A DNA stretch of 64,000 nt from Pectobacterium zantedeschiae (GTDB taxonomy: Bacteria > Pseudomonadota > Gammaproteobacteria > Enterobacterales > Enterobacteriaceae): NCBI RefSeq assembly GCF_004137795.1, contig NZ_NWTM01000001.1, positions 186,001-250,000 of the forward strand, given 5' to 3'. This document shows, one piece after another, positions 45,749 to 58,091 of the stretch (position 1 is the first letter of the stretch; every line of letters starts with the position of its first letter). Both the position numbers and the translations under genes were made by a program. The notes below the pieces were generated by a model. The model saw only the letters and a list, made by a program, of their open reading frames with translations, was not told the origin of the DNA and made no database searches.

Positions 45749-47241
45749 GTGACGTTGCCTCCCAGATTATAGAATTACGCCCCATACTGCCTTTCGCCTA
45801 TGCACGATCGCAGCAAATTCTGCTGTTGCAGGGGGAGAATGGCGCGAGTCTTAGGACGATCTGTGTCGCGCAGACGCCGTCAGCCGCCTTGCTGGAAGCG
45901 CGTCGGATTGCAGGCTGTTCGCTCAGGATTGAGCGAGTCACGGACGAAGAATTTGAGCGGCAATTGGTCATTAGCTATCAGCGCGACTCGGAAGAGGCGC
46001 GCCGTATGATGGAGGACATCGGCAACGAGATGGACTTCTATACGCTGGTGGAAGAACTGCCAGATAGCGACGATCTGCTTGATGCCGATGACGACGCGCC
46101 CATTATCCGCCTCATCAACGCCATGTTGACTGAGGCGATTAAGAATAAAGCGTCGGACATTCATATCGAAACCTATGAGCGTTATTTGCTGATCCGTTTC
46201 CGCGTGGACGGCGTATTACGTGAGATCCTGCGGCCACAGCGTAAGCTGGCTTCTTTGTTGGTGTCGCGTATCAAAGTTATGGCAAAGCTGGATATTGCGG
46301 AAAAGCGTATTCCACAGGATGGGCGCATGGCGCTGCGGGTGGGGGGACGGGCGATTGACGTGCGCGTGTCCACACTGCCGTCGAACTACGGTGAGCGTGT
46401 CGTGCTGCGTTTGCTGGATAAAAACAGCGTTAAGCTCGATCTTGAATTGCTGGGTATGTCGGAACGCAATCGGCAGTTGCTGGACAGCCTGATTCATCGT
46501 CCACATGGAATTATCCTGGTCACCGGCCCAACAGGATCGGGGAAAAGTACCACGCTTTATGCTGCGCTCAGTCGCCTGAATGCCTCGGAACGTAACATCA
46601 TGACGGTGGAAGATCCCATCGAATATGAACTGGAAGGCATCGGGCAAACACAGGTCAATACCAAGGTGGATATGACGTTTGCCCGTGGGCTACGTGCCAT
46701 TTTGCGTCAGGACCCGGACGTCGTGCTGGTAGGGGAAATTCGTGATGGTGAAACGGCACAGATTGCCGTTCAGGCATCGCTGACGGGTCACCTTGTGTTA
46801 TCCACACTGCACACCAATAGTGCGCTGGGCGCGCTGTCTCGTTTGCAGGATATGGGCGTAGAACCTTTCCTGCTGTCAACTTCTCTTTTGGGCGTACTCG
46901 CGCAGCGTCTGGTCAGGACGTTGTGTTCTGACTGTAGCCAGCCGCAGCCGGTCGATCCGGTTCAGGCGAAACAGATGGGTATTGCGCCTGATACTCTGTT
47001 GCATAACCCCGTTGGCTGTACGCAGTGTAGTTTTACTGGCTACCGGGGGCGTATCGGTATTCATGAATTGGTGCTGATTAATGACGACGTCCGTGCGGCG
47101 ATCCATCGGAGTGACGGTGAAATGGCCATTGCACAGATTCTGGGAGAGAGCCGAACGACTATTCGTCAGGACGGGCTGGAGAAGGTACTGGCCGGGCTTA
47201 CGACCTGGGAAGAAGTGATCCGCGTAACCAAAGAGGAATGA
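45745..47241 (+). CDS. outE: OutE, type II secretion ATPase
   Basis: The 498-residue secretion ATPase has Walker [10 protein letters not shown] (about 260-268), Asp box [10 protein letters not shown], Walker B-like [12 protein letters not shown], a His box [13 protein letters not shown] and a C-terminal zinc site of two CxxC pairs (LCSDCSQ and CTQC). It powers pseudopilus assembly from the cytoplasm, bound to OutL. It overlaps outD by 4 bases (ATGA) and outF begins 1 base after its stop. Confidence 0.97.
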   Translation: MSDVASQIIELRPILPFAYARSQQILLLQGENGASLRTICVAQTPSAALLEARRIAGCSLRIERVTDEEFERQLVISYQRDSEEARRMMEDIGNEMDFYTLVEELPDSDDLLDADDDAPIIRLINAMLTEAIKNKASDIHIETYERYLLIRFRVDGVLREILRPQRKLASLLVSRIKVMAKLDIAEKRIPQDGRMALRVGGRAIDVRVSTLPSNYGERVVLRLLDKNSVKLDLELLGMSERNRQLLDSLIHRPHGIILVTGPTGSGKSTTLYAALSRLNASERNIMTVEDPIEYELEGIGQTQVNTKVDMTFARGLRAILRQDPDVVLVGEIRDGETAQIAVQASLTGHLVLSTLHTNSALGALSRLQDMGVEPFLLSTSLLGVLAQRLVRTLCSDCSQPQPVDPVQAKQMGIAPDTLLHNPVGCTQCSFTGYRGRIGIHELVLINDDVRAAIHRSDGEMAIAQILGESRTTIRQDGLEKVLAGLTTWEEVIRVTKEE

Positions 47242-47242
47242 C

Positions 47243-48469
47243 ATGGCACAGTACCAGTATCAGGCGCTGGATGCGCAAGGGAAGAAATGCCGTGGCAGTC
47301 AGGAAGCCGACTCTGCCAGACAGGCGCGTCAGTTATTACGGGAACGCGGGTTGGTCCCGCTGTCGGTTGATGAAAGCCGAGGCGAACAGCAGAAATCGGG
47401 TTCTGCGGGTCTGTCCCTACGCCGAAAAATTCGTCTCAGTACCTCTGATTTGGCGCTATTAACTCGCCAGTTGGCTACGCTGGTGGCGGCATCGCTGCCG
47501 CTGGAGGAGGCGCTGGATGCGGTGGCAAAGCAGAGTGAAAAGCCGCATCTGAGCCAGTTGATGGCGGCGGTGCGCAGCAAGGTCATGGAAGGGCACTCGC
47601 TGGCTGATGCCATGAAATGTTTCCCCGGCAGTTTTGAGCGGCTGTACTGCGCAATGGTCGCCGCAGGCGAGACCTCAGGTCACCTTGATGCCGTGTTGAA
47701 TCGGCTGGCGGACTATACCGAGCAGCGCCAACAGATGCGTAGCCGTATACAGCAGGCGATGATTTACCCCTGTGTGCTAACCGTGGTCGCGATTGCGGTG
47801 GTCAGCATTTTGCTGTCCGTTGTGGTACCAAAAGTCGTCGAGCAATTTATTCATATGAAGCAGGCGCTGCCGCTTTCTACCCGGGTTTTGATGGGAATGA
47901 GTGATGTTGTGCGCACATTTGGGCCGTGGGCGTTACTGGCATTGTTGGCCGGTTTTATGGCGCTTCGGGTGATGTTGCGGCAGGAAACGCGGCGCGTTAG
48001 TTTTCATCGCCGCTTGTTATATTTGCCGCTGATTGGTCGCATAGCCCGTGGCCTGAATACGGCACGCTACGCGCGGACGCTTAGTATTCTCAATGCCAGT
48101 GCCGTGCCGTTGTTGCAGGCAATGCGCATTAGCGGCGATGTGATGAGCAATGACTATGCCCGCCATCGTCTCTCTCTGGCAACGGATGCGGTACGAGAGG
48201 GCGTTAGCCTGCACAAAGCACTGGAACAGACGGCGCTTTTCCCCCCGATGATGCGACATATGATCGCCAGCGGCGAACGCAGCGGTGAGCTAGACAGCAT
48301 GCTGGAACGGGCGGCGGATAATCAGGATCGTGAATTTAGTTCGCAGATGACGCTGGCGCTGGGATTATTTGAACCTCTGCTGGTGGTCAGCATGGCGGCA
48401 GTCGTGTTGTTTATCGTATTGGCGATTTTACAACCGATCCTGCAATTGAATACGTTAATGAGTTCGTAA
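47243..48469 (+). CDS. outF: OutF, type II secretion platform protein
   Basis: The 408-residue inner-membrane protein has two repeated GspF domains ([20 protein letters not shown] near 72-91 and [16 protein letters not shown] near 277) and three membrane segments. It forms the core of the inner-membrane platform with OutL and OutM. It starts 1 base after outE and leaves a 66-base gap before outG. Confidence 0.97.
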   Translation: MAQYQYQALDAQGKKCRGSQEADSARQARQLLRERGLVPLSVDESRGEQQKSGSAGLSLRRKIRLSTSDLALLTRQLATLVAASLPLEEALDAVAKQSEKPHLSQLMAAVRSKVMEGHSLADAMKCFPGSFERLYCAMVAAGETSGHLDAVLNRLADYTEQRQQMRSRIQQAMIYPCVLTVVAIAVVSILLSVVVPKVVEQFIHMKQALPLSTRVLMGMSDVVRTFGPWALLALLAGFMALRVMLRQETRRVSFHRRLLYLPLIGRIARGLNTARYARTLSILNASAVPLLQAMRISGDVMSNDYARHRLSLATDAVREGVSLHKALEQTALFPPMMRHMIASGERSGELDSMLERAADNQDREFSSQMTLALGLFEPLLVVSMAAVVLFIVLAILQPILQLNTLMSS

Positions 48470-48535
48470 CAATAATCAGTTCGCAACAACAGTGAGTTTG
48501 TAAGAGAACCAACAATTGAACGAGGAAAAGTAAGG

Positions 48536-48976
48536 ATGCAGCAACGTCAACGTGGTCATGGTCAGCGTGGTTTTACTCTGTTGGAAATTATGGTGGTGAT
48601 CGTTATTCTCGGCGTACTGGCGAGCCTGGTGGTCCCCAATCTGATGGGGAATAAGGAAAAGGCGGATCGGCAAAAAGCCGTCAGCGATATTGTGTCTCTG
48701 GAAAGCGCACTCGATATGTACAAGCTGGATAACAACCGTTATCCGTCCACAGAACAGGGCCTGAAAGCGCTGGTCACGAAGCCGACGGTACAGCCAGAAC
48801 CGCGTAACTATCCAGCCGATGGCTATATTCGTCGCTTGCCTCAGGATCCGTGGGGTACGGACTACCAACTGTTGAACCCTGGCCAGCACGGCAAACTGGA
48901 TATCTTCTCCCTTGGGCCAGATGGCATGCCGGGAACGGAAGATGACATCGGCAACTGGAATCTTGATAAGAAATAA
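48536..48976 (+). CDS. outG: OutG, major pseudopilin
   Basis: The 146-residue prepilin starts with a short leader ending in Gly, cut by OutO before Phe13 (GQRG then FTLLEIMVVIVILG), with Glu at +5. The C-terminal loop DGMPGTEDD is the calcium-binding site of GspG proteins. It is the main subunit of the pseudopilus. The 66-base gap before it and the strong ribosome site GAGGAAAAGTAAGG suit its high demand. Confidence 0.97.
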   Translation: MQQRQRGHGQRGFTLLEIMVVIVILGVLASLVVPNLMGNKEKADRQKAVSDIVSLESALDMYKLDNNRYPSTEQGLKALVTKPTVQPEPRNYPADGYIRRLPQDPWGTDYQLLNPGQHGKLDIFSLGPDGMPGTEDDIGNWNLDKK

Positions 48977-49036
48977 GACATGCGGCGGCATGTTTGTCGT
49001 TATAAATGACGGCGGAAAAAGGACGGCAGAAGCGCA

Positions 49037-49599
49037 ATGAAGCGGTCAACGAGGAAGCAGCAGGGGTTTACCCTGCTGGAAATGATGCTGGTCGTGTTAC
49101 TGGCTGGCATTGCAGCTAGCATGGTGGTCATGGCGTTTCCTCGTGAACGCCAGAACGACAGCGCGTGGCAGTTGGCTCGCTTTCAGGCTCAGTTGGAGTT
49201 TGCTGCTGAAAACAGTCAGGTTAACGAATATATGCTAGGTGTGCGCATCTATCCCGATCGCTGGCAGTTTTATCAACTCCAGCGACCTGCTACAACGGAA
49301 GGGGACGCGATTCCCAGTAACGACCGCTGGCAGGGTTACAAGTGGCAGCCGTGGCAACCGTATCGGGTGAGCGCATCGGCGACGTTGCCCGATGTATTAC
49401 GGCTTGAGCTATTACAGGCCGATGGGAAGAAAGTGGATAAAACGCAGAGCGGTGACGACCCCGACATTCTGATTTTGCCCGGTGGTGAAATTACTCCTTT
49501 CCGTCTGGCCGTTAAGTCTGAAAACAAAGCGCTCTCGAATTGGCTTCAGGTCGATGCCAACGGACGGTTTGTGACGTCGATGAGTCAAGGTAAGAAACG

Positions 49600-49603
<4 letters not shown>
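49037..49603 (+). CDS. outH: OutH, minor pseudopilin
   Basis: The 188-residue protein has the prepilin start KQQG then FTLLEMMLVVLLAG with Glu at +5. GspH type pseudopilins form part of the pseudopilus tip connection. A 60-base gap separates it from outG, and its last 4 bases overlap outI. Confidence 0.95.
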
Positions 49604-51573
<1,970 letters not shown>

Positions 51574-51577
<4 letters not shown>

Positions 51578-52842
51578 AAATAGCGGGAAAATGGAAGAAA
51601 AAAGCCGCAAAAGCCCCATTAAATCGAGGAACAGTCGCTCGACATCCATGCCTCATCGTTCGTCTTCCTGTGGAAGACGAGGGAGAAATCGAATGGCAGG
51701 TGCGTTCATCCAACGGGGAAAATTTACTGAGTCAGGGGCGCGGTAGCGTAGAACTGGTTCGCCCAGCGTTGGCGGCCTATCCGTCTGTGACGTTTACCCG
51801 CGTTTTGGTACCGGCAACTGACGTGACGTTTTATGCCCTGACGTTGCCTCGACAGGCACGGCGTCAGTTGACTCAAGTAGTGCCATTTATGCTGGAAGAT
51901 CAGCTGGCTACGGAAATTGAAAAGCTGCATTTTGCCGTGTTGGACATTCATGGCGATGATGGCACTGTTGCCGTGGTGGAAAAAAGCCGGATGCAGCGCT
52001 GGTTGGCGCAGTGTGATGCGCTGGGGCTCAACGTCGATGTTTTACTGCCCGACGCCCGCGTATTGCCAAAACATCAGGATGGTTGGAGCGCGTTACAGCA
52101 TGATGATATGTGGCTGTTTCGCCAGCCAACGGGCCATGCTATGGCGGCGGAATCGTCCTGGTGTGGTGACCTATTGAAGGCATCGATGCCGTTGCCGACC
52201 ATATACAGCTACAGTGCCGCACTGGTCAGCGGCGAGCTATCGCAGTACGAATGGCAGGAGGAGAGTGAGTGGAAGGCTCAGTCTGAAACGGATCTTTTCA
52301 CGCTGGCTGCAACGGCGCAGTTGCCTGCCTCGGTCGATCTGCGGCAAGGCGATTATGCACCGGAGAAAGCCTGGCAAAATACTCTGCTGCCGTGGCGTGG
52401 CGTTGGAATCGCTTTTGCCTGTTACCTTCTGTTGGTCGTGGCGGATGCTGGCTGGGCGCACTATCAGCTTTATCAACAGGCTGAGCATTGGCGGCAGGAA
52501 AGCGTGCGTGTCTATCGGCAGATTTTCCCTTCAGAGACGAATGTGGTTAACCCGCGTGCGCAGATGCAACAGCACCTGCAACGTACGACGACTGGAGGGA
52601 AAGGGCTACTGGAGCAATTGAATCCCTTACAGCAACTGATGACGCAGAATAGCGCTATCAAAATTCAGTCGCTGTCTTACGACGGTACTGCTGGCGAATT
52701 CCGGCTGGCGTTGCAGGGCTCGTCGTATCAGGAACTAGAGCAGTTTCAGCAGCAGGCTGCCACTTATTATCAGGTGCAGGCTGGGGAGATGCGGCAGGAA
52801 AACGATCGGGTTGAAGGCCGCTTAACATTAAGGAGCCAGTAA
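51574..52842 (+). CDS. outL: OutL, type II secretion inner-membrane protein
   Basis: The 422-residue bitopic protein has an actin-like cytoplasmic domain (about 1-270) that binds OutE, one membrane segment (GVGIAFACYLLLVVADAGW, about 275-293) and a periplasmic ferredoxin-like domain that pairs with OutM. It overlaps outK by 4 bases and outM by 1 base. Confidence 0.95.
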
Positions 52843-53336
52843 TGAATGAATTACGGCAGCGCTGGCAGACAATGAGCCAGCGGGAACGTCAGCTTATGGT
52901 GGTGTGCGCGGCGGTGCTTCTGCTCTGTCTGGTGTATTACGCTATTTTTCAGCCGTGGCAACTGCGGGAAGAACAGTGGGAGCGCACAATTTCTCGTGAG
53001 CAGCAGACAGTCAGTTGGATGCAGAAGCAGGCCCCATCGATTCCGCAAGGAAATCAGGCGCAGGGGGAAAACAGTCAGAGGGAAACCAGTCTGCCGATTT
53101 TGATCTCGCAAAGCACCAAGCGTTATGGGTTGACCGTTGTACGCTTGCAGCCGCAGGGTAATCAGGCATCGGTGACGCTGGCTCAGAGTGATTTTAATAG
53201 TCTGTTGCGTTGGCTTAGCGAACTGGAACGGCAAAACGGCGTGCGTGTAATGTCGCTGGATGTGAATGCCGTCGAACAAAGCCCTGGAATGGTCGATGTT
53301 ACTCGGCTTATGTTGGAACGGGCGGATGAAGCTTAA
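52842..53336 (+). CDS. outM: OutM, type II secretion inner-membrane protein
   Basis: The 164-residue protein has the GspM pattern: a short cytoplasmic start with SQRERQLMVV, one membrane segment (about 19-36) and a periplasmic domain with LSELERQNGVRVMSLDV. It stabilises OutL. It overlaps outL by 1 base and outN by 11 bases. Confidence 0.95.
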   Translation: MNELRQRWQTMSQRERQLMVVCAAVLLLCLVYYAIFQPWQLREEQWERTISREQQTVSWMQKQAPSIPQGNQAQGENSQRETSLPILISQSTKRYGLTVVRLQPQGNQASVTLAQSDFNSLLRWLSELERQNGVRVMSLDVNAVEQSPGMVDVTRLMLERADEA

Positions 53337-54072
53337 GTCAGGCATCGGCGCAGGTGTCGCTCTGGTTATGGCCTATGGGCTGTTCCTTACGTGCTATGCA
53401 CCTGCCCGCTTGCTTACTGCGGTGCCGCTGCCTGCCGGAATGGTGGTCGCGGAGGCAGCCGGAACGCTATGGCAGGGGAACCTGCAACGGTTTAGCTGGC
53501 GTACATTAACGTTGGACGATGTGCACTGGAAAATCACCTTTTCGGGTTTTATGCCCGCGCTGGAGATTGCATTCAAAAACCCGGAAGGCATTGAAGGCCA
53601 TGGGATTATCCGTGGCTGGCAGCAGCCGCAGTTTTATCAATGGCGGCTTTCTATTCCGGCTGGCTATTTATTCAGCCAGTTGCGTTTTATTGTGCCAATT
53701 GGTGCGGAAGGAAATGTGCAGCTAAATCTGCAAGAGGCGACGGTCGATCGTTCAGGCTGTCAGTCGCTGGATGCCAACGTCACCTGGCCAGATGCAAGAG
53801 TGAAAACCCCGCTGGGTGGACTGGTGTTGGCGACGCCTCAAGCCACGTTGCGCTGTGAGCAAGGCGCGCTAGAGGCGCGCCTGCGGCAGACTTCCTCACA
53901 TCTAGAGCTGTCTGGCAAGGGCAGCGTCACGCCGAAAGGTGAATACCGTTTTACGGGGCGGCTTAGCAGTGGGAATGACTTACCCGCAGCCATGAAAAAA
54001 CTGCTGGCGACTACCGGCAAAGTGGATGAGCAGGGAGCCAGAACGCTGAATTTTCAGGGGCGCTTGTTGTAA
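53326..54072 (+). CDS. outN: OutN, type II secretion accessory protein
   Basis: The 248-residue protein starts MKLKSGIGAGVALVMAYG at 53326, inside the end of outM; the longer frame from 53266 would overlap far more. It has one N-terminal membrane segment, the GspN landmark AAGTLWQGNL and a periplasmic beta-rich domain with two Cys that may form a disulphide. GspN is absent from some Out clusters (for example Dickeya), so its presence favours Pectobacterium. Its role is accessory. Confidence 0.93.
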   Translation: MKLKSGIGAGVALVMAYGLFLTCYAPARLLTAVPLPAGMVVAEAAGTLWQGNLQRFSWRTLTLDDVHWKITFSGFMPALEIAFKNPEGIEGHGIIRGWQQPQFYQWRLSIPAGYLFSQLRFIVPIGAEGNVQLNLQEATVDRSGCQSLDANVTWPDARVKTPLGGLVLATPQATLRCEQGALEARLRQTSSHLELSGKGSVTPKGEYRFTGRLSSGNDLPAAMKKLLATTGKVDEQGARTLNFQGRLL

Positions 54073-54195
54073 GTAGAACGATCGTTGCGTAGTCGATCGT
54101 AAGAATTAACAGCACCCGATGGTTAAGGTTGGTGCTAGCCGCAAAGTATGACACGCTCATCTATACCACTTCTTTATCAATAATCAGGGACTAAC

Positions 54196-55044
54196 GTGGA
54201 CGATTTAAGGGAATTCGCACAAGTGTTTCCGGCATGGTGGTTGGTGGCGCTGGGCGTGTTGGGGCTGATTGTTGGTAGTTTTCTGAATGTCGTGATTTAC
54301 CGATTGCCGATTATGCTGGAACGAAGCTGGCAGCAGGACATCGATCTTCAGACAGGAATAACTGATTCCTGCCGTGACAGTACGCGCTACAACCTATGGT
54401 GGCCGCCTTCGGCTTGCCCGCACTGCCAGAAGGCTATTGCGGTGAAAGATAACATCCCGCTGTTCAGCTGGCTGTGGTTGCGCGGTCGCTCTCGCTGTTG
54501 TCATCAGCCCGTGTCTGTGCAATATCCGCTGGTAGAAGTTATCACCATGCTGGTTTTCCTGACGGTAGGTTTGCTATGGCAGCCCGGTATGGCACTGTGG
54601 GGGGCGTTGATTCTGCTGTCTTTCCTGTTGGTTCTGACCGTCATTGATATTAAAACGCTGCTGTTGCCGGATGTGCTTACGCTGTCGCTTCTGTGGGTGG
54701 GGCTTCTATTTAATCTGTCGGAAACGTTTGTCCCATTGGGTGATGCCGTGATGGGCGCGATGGCGGGTTATTTATCCCTGTGGCTACTTTATTGGGCGTT
54801 CAAATACGCGACGGGCAAAGAGGCGCTGGGATATGGCGATTTTAAATTGCTGGCTGCGCTGGGGGCTTGGCTGGGCTGGCAGGCATTGCCAAATCTGGTT
54901 TTGGTGGCGGCGCTGAGTGGGCTGGTTGTCACTCTCATCTGGCGCGGATTGCGTAAAGAAGATACGGCTAAACCGCTAGCTTTTGGCCCGTGGCTGGCAA
55001 TTGGCGGCGTGTTCGGTGTGATAATCAACGGATTCAATCTGTAG
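54196..55044 (+). CDS. outO: OutO, prepilin peptidase and methylase
   Basis: The 282-residue polytopic inner-membrane enzyme has the cytoplasmic zinc loop with ACPHC and a CC pair (about 74-107), and catalytic Asp in LTVIDIKTLLLPD and GYGDFKLL, as in aspartic prepilin peptidases. It removes the leaders of OutG to OutK and methylates the new N-terminus. It begins with GTG at 54196 after AGGGACTAAC. A 123-base gap with a short hairpin (54111-54136) separates it from outN, so it may have some independent expression. Confidence 0.96.
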   Translation: MDDLREFAQVFPAWWLVALGVLGLIVGSFLNVVIYRLPIMLERSWQQDIDLQTGITDSCRDSTRYNLWWPPSACPHCQKAIAVKDNIPLFSWLWLRGRSRCCHQPVSVQYPLVEVITMLVFLTVGLLWQPGMALWGALILLSFLLVLTVIDIKTLLLPDVLTLSLLWVGLLFNLSETFVPLGDAVMGAMAGYLSLWLLYWAFKYATGKEALGYGDFKLLAALGAWLGWQALPNLVLVAALSGLVVTLIWRGLRKEDTAKPLAFGPWLAIGGVFGVIINGFNL

Positions 55045-55100
55045 AGAATAACAAGATCAATGCCGAACCTGGTTGAACGGTGAGTGACGGGCATAAAAAT

Positions 55101-55136
55101 AGGCTGAGGGTATAAAATACCATCAGCCTTTTTTTA
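55101..55136 (+). terminator. Rho-independent terminator after the out cluster
   Basis: AGGCTGAGGGTA (55101-55112) pairs with TACCATCAGCCT (55118-55129) with one mismatch, followed by TTTTTTTAT. This is the clear end of the outC-O transcription unit. Confidence 0.9.
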
Positions 55137-55188
55137 TCTCTGTGTGTGTGCCCTTCAGCGAATAAATCTTTGTTGGGCAAATGACAGG

Positions 55189-55314
55189 TTATTCTACCAT
55201 CAGCATAAAGGTACTCACCCAAACGACTAAACAGAATGAGATACCCATAAAAAAATACTTCACCGATTTATTCTCCAGCAGAAACCACGCCAGCAACGAT
55301 CCCGATTGTGCGTT
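55189..55314 (-). pseudogene. Possible remnant of a membrane protein gene
   Basis: A 41-codon minus-strand frame reads NAQSGSLLAWFLLENKS followed by VKYFFMGISFCLVVWVS and TFMLMVE before a stop. This is like the last helix of a transporter. It has no start codon of its own, and a stop precedes it, so if real it is only a decayed 3' end. The rest of 55045-55652 shows no gene. Confidence 0.3.
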
Positions 55315-55652
55315 TTATTATGGAAGGAAATAATTACGCTGTTGGCTATATCACCGAAGGGTAATCTTTTCCGCTGTCATCACTAGGGTCACACCAGTTA
55401 TGACGGGATCGGCGCTAAATCTACGCCGAGTGAGGGGGGGAATTCAATAGGTCCAGAAACTATATTTTCAAAATAGCATTAAAAAGCGTTGAACCGTTTC
55501 AGAGGCTGGAAAAACCGGGGGAATTGCGGTGAAAATCATACTGTATTCCCCCGATTATTGACGGCGTTATCTTAAGGTGTAACGCCTCATTAATAGCCGA
55601 GTGATGGTATTGTTACCATCTCATCATCAGGCTAATTATTTAGGTGGCTGGC

Positions 55653-56678
55653 TTAATCTCTCCACCCCATCGCTGGCGCGATATGCTTTAGAATCGCTTC
55701 GATAACATGTGCGTTATAATCAACACCCAGTTGGTTCGGCACCGTTAGCAATAGCGTATCCGCTTCGGCAATTGCTTCATCCTGTTTTAACTGTTTGATC
55801 AGCGCTTCTGGTTCCGCTGCATAGCTACGCCCGAAAATCGCACGCGTTTTTTCATCAAGGAAACCAACCTTGTCGCTATCGTTACTACTTCCACCGAAAT
55901 AGGCACGATCGCGATGATCCATCAGTGCAAAAATACTCCGGCTGACAGACACGCGCGGCGAGCGCGTATGCCCGGCTTCAGCCCAGGCAGCCCGATAAGC
56001 ACGAATTTGCTGTGCCTGTTGGATATGAAAAGGTTCGCCGGTTTCATCATCTTTTAGCGTGGAACTTTGTAAGTTCATTCCCAGCTTCGCTGCCCATACC
56101 GCCGTGGCATTCGATCCTGCACCCCACCAAATTCGTTCACGCAATCCATCAGAATAGGGTTCCAGACGCAAAAGGCCCGGTGGGTTCGGGAACATTGGCT
56201 GCGGATTCGGCTTCGCAAACCCTTCGCCCCGTAGTACGTCCAACAGCACCTCGGTATGACGCCGTGCCATATCGGCTTCAGATTCCCCTTCTGTCGGCTG
56301 ATAGCCAAAGTAGCGCCAGCCATCGATCACCTGCTCAGGGGAACCACGGCTGATGCCGAGTTGCAAACGTCCCCCTGATATTAGATCGGCGGCACTGGCA
56401 TTTTCAGCCATATAGAGCGGGTTTTCGTAGCGCATGTCGATGACGCCGGTGCCAATTTCAATGCTATGGGTTTTCGCACCAATGGCCGCGAGCAGTGGAA
56501 AAGGTGATCCCAACTGGCGGGCAAAATGATGGACTCTGAAATAGGCGCCGTCAGCGCCCAGTTCTTCAGCGGCGACAGCAAGGTCGATAGATTGCAGCAG
56601 GGCGTCAGCCGCTGAACGTGTACCAGACTGTTGCGACGGTGCCCAGTGACCGAATGATAAAAAGCCAATCTTCTTCAT
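55653..56678 (-). CDS. Luciferase-like flavin monooxygenase
   Basis: The 341-residue protein belongs to the bacterial luciferase-like (LLM) family: IGFLSFGHWAP near the start, EELGADGAYFRVHHFARQLG, the Gly-rich GGRLQLGISRGSPEQV and TLLLTVPNQLG. Such proteins use reduced flavin and oxygen; the substrate is unknown. The ATG at 56678 is chosen over 56729 because it starts the conserved fold. It is divergent from the ABC transporter operon, separated by 348 bases. Confidence 0.88.
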   Translation of the reverse strand: MKKIGFLSFGHWAPSQQSGTRSAADALLQSIDLAVAAEELGADGAYFRVHHFARQLGSPFPLLAAIGAKTHSIEIGTGVIDMRYENPLYMAENASAADLISGGRLQLGISRGSPEQVIDGWRYFGYQPTEGESEADMARRHTEVLLDVLRGEGFAKPNPQPMFPNPPGLLRLEPYSDGLRERIWWGAGSNATAVWAAKLGMNLQSSTLKDDETGEPFHIQQAQQIRAYRAAWAEAGHTRSPRVSVSRSIFALMDHRDRAYFGGSSNDSDKVGFLDEKTRAIFGRSYAAEPEALIKQLKQDEAIAEADTLLLTVPNQLGVDYNAHVIEAILKHIAPAMGWRD

Positions 56679-56983
56679 AGGGTATTCATCCTTATATTCA
56701 GACAAATATTTAGCACGTTCGCCCTGCACAGCAAGGTGCTACAAATTCAGTAATGGAATCACTCTACGCGATTAATAGTGGGAATAAATATCATTTTTTT
56801 AACATAATAATTCAGTTTATCTGACCAATCGTGAACAGAATAAACAATCTTTTTGGCAGATGATTGCTGACTCGTGCGTGTAAATAGCACCTTGTTATTT
56901 AGGGAACATGCATCCCGGTTCATCTACCTCAAAATTGGTATCTAAATATTATTATGAGTGAGATCAGTATTTTCTTTTTCTTT

Positions 56984-57011
56984 ATCGCTGTATCCTTTTA
57001 TATATAACGGA
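56984..57011 (+). promoter_or_regulatory. ModE-type operator
   Basis: ATCGCTGTATC (56984-56994), a 6-base spacer and TATATAACGGA (57001-57011) fit the ModE consensus (ATCGnTATATA, 6 bases, TATATAACGAT) with 9 of 11 matches in each half, ignoring the n. It ends 15 bases before the ATG of the binding-protein gene, where ModE-Mo would block transcription. This ties the operon to molybdate or tungstate. Confidence 0.75.
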
Positions 57012-57026
57012 AATCAGGATACAAAC

Positions 57027-58091
57027 ATGATAAAGAAATTTGGCTATACGCTGTGGTTCACCGGACTGTTTTTGGTGTTTTCTAACGCATGGGCGGTGCG
57101 TCAGGTGACTGACCAACTGGGGCGCAATGTGACTATTCCCGACCACGTTAATCGCGTGGTGGTGTTACAGCATCAAACCTTAAATCTGCTGGTGCAATTG
57201 GATGCACAGGAAAGTGTCGTTGGTGTGTTGTCCAGTTGGAAGAAACAGTTGGGGGAGCATTATTTGCGGTTGGCACCACGTTTGGCGGATTTACCGATGC
57301 CGGGCGATCTCACTCAGATCAATATTGAAAGCCTGCTGAAGCTGTCGCCGCAGGTGGTTTTTGTCGCTAACTATGCACCACCGGAAATGATTGCACAGAT
57401 TGAGCGAACCGGAATTCCGGTTGTGGCGATCTCGCTGCGCCAAGATCAACCGGGAGAGGCCGACAAAATCAATCCTACGATGAGTGATGAAAATACGGCG
57501 TATAACGAAGGGCTCAAGGTAGGAATTCGGCTGATTGGTGAAGTGGTTGAACGTCAGAAGCAGGCAGAAGCACTAATCGACTATACGTTTACGCAGCGTA
57601 AAAACGTCAGCGCTCGTCTGGACTCTATTCCAGAAGAAAAGCGAATCCGCGTGTATATGGCTAATCCAGACCTGACAACCTACGGTTCAGGAAAATATAC
57701 CGGTCTGATGATGTCGCATGCGGGAGCGTTGAATGTCGCGGCAGCATCGATAAAAGGCTTCAAGCAGGTATCGATTGAAAATGTATTGGCCTGGAATCCA
57801 CAGGTGATTTTTGTGCAGGACCGCTACCCGGATGTCGTGAAGCAAATCGTCAACGATCCGGCCTGGCAGGCGATTGATGCGGTGAAACAGCATCGTGTGT
57901 ATCTGATGCCGGAATACGCTAAAGCCTGGGGTTATCCGATGCCGGAAGCGTTAGCGATTGGCGAATTGTGGATGGCGAAAAAACTTTACCCAGAGCGCTT
58001 CGCCGATATCGATATGCAAAAAGCCGCTAACGAGTATTACCAGCGATTCTACCGTATGGACTACCGTGTGGAAGATTCCGCAGCCCAATGA
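57027..58091 (+). CDS. ABC transporter periplasmic binding protein, probable molybdate/tungstate
   Basis: The 354-residue exported protein starts MIKKFGYTLWFTGLF and is cut after SNAWA. The mature part is a TroA/FepB-like metal-chelate binding fold: VTDQLGRNVTIPDHVNRVVVL, the LLKLSPQVVFVANY linker strand and SIENVLAWNPQVIFV. The start at 57027 is preceded by AAATCAGGA. Binding proteins of this fold can carry molybdate (MolA of Haemophilus), and the ModE-like operator before the gene supports that over iron or B12. It overlaps the permease gene by 4 bases. Confidence 0.85.
   Translation: MIKKFGYTLWFTGLFLVFSNAWAVRQVTDQLGRNVTIPDHVNRVVVLQHQTLNLLVQLDAQESVVGVLSSWKKQLGEHYLRLAPRLADLPMPGDLTQINIESLLKLSPQVVFVANYAPPEMIAQIERTGIPVVAISLRQDQPGEADKINPTMSDENTAYNEGLKVGIRLIGEVVERQKQAEALIDYTFTQRKNVSARLDSIPEEKRIRVYMANPDLTTYGSGKYTGLMMSHAGALNVAAASIKGFKQVSIENVLAWNPQVIFVQDRYPDVVKQIVNDPAWQAIDAVKQHRVYLMPEYAKAWGYPMPEALAIGELWMAKKLYPERFADIDMQKAANEYYQRFYRMDYRVEDSAAQ

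Noticed and set aside
55265-55365. Plus-strand frame ending MEGNNYAVGYITEG
   Set aside because: It overlaps the minus-strand transporter-like remnant, is very short and has no ribosome site or recognised family.
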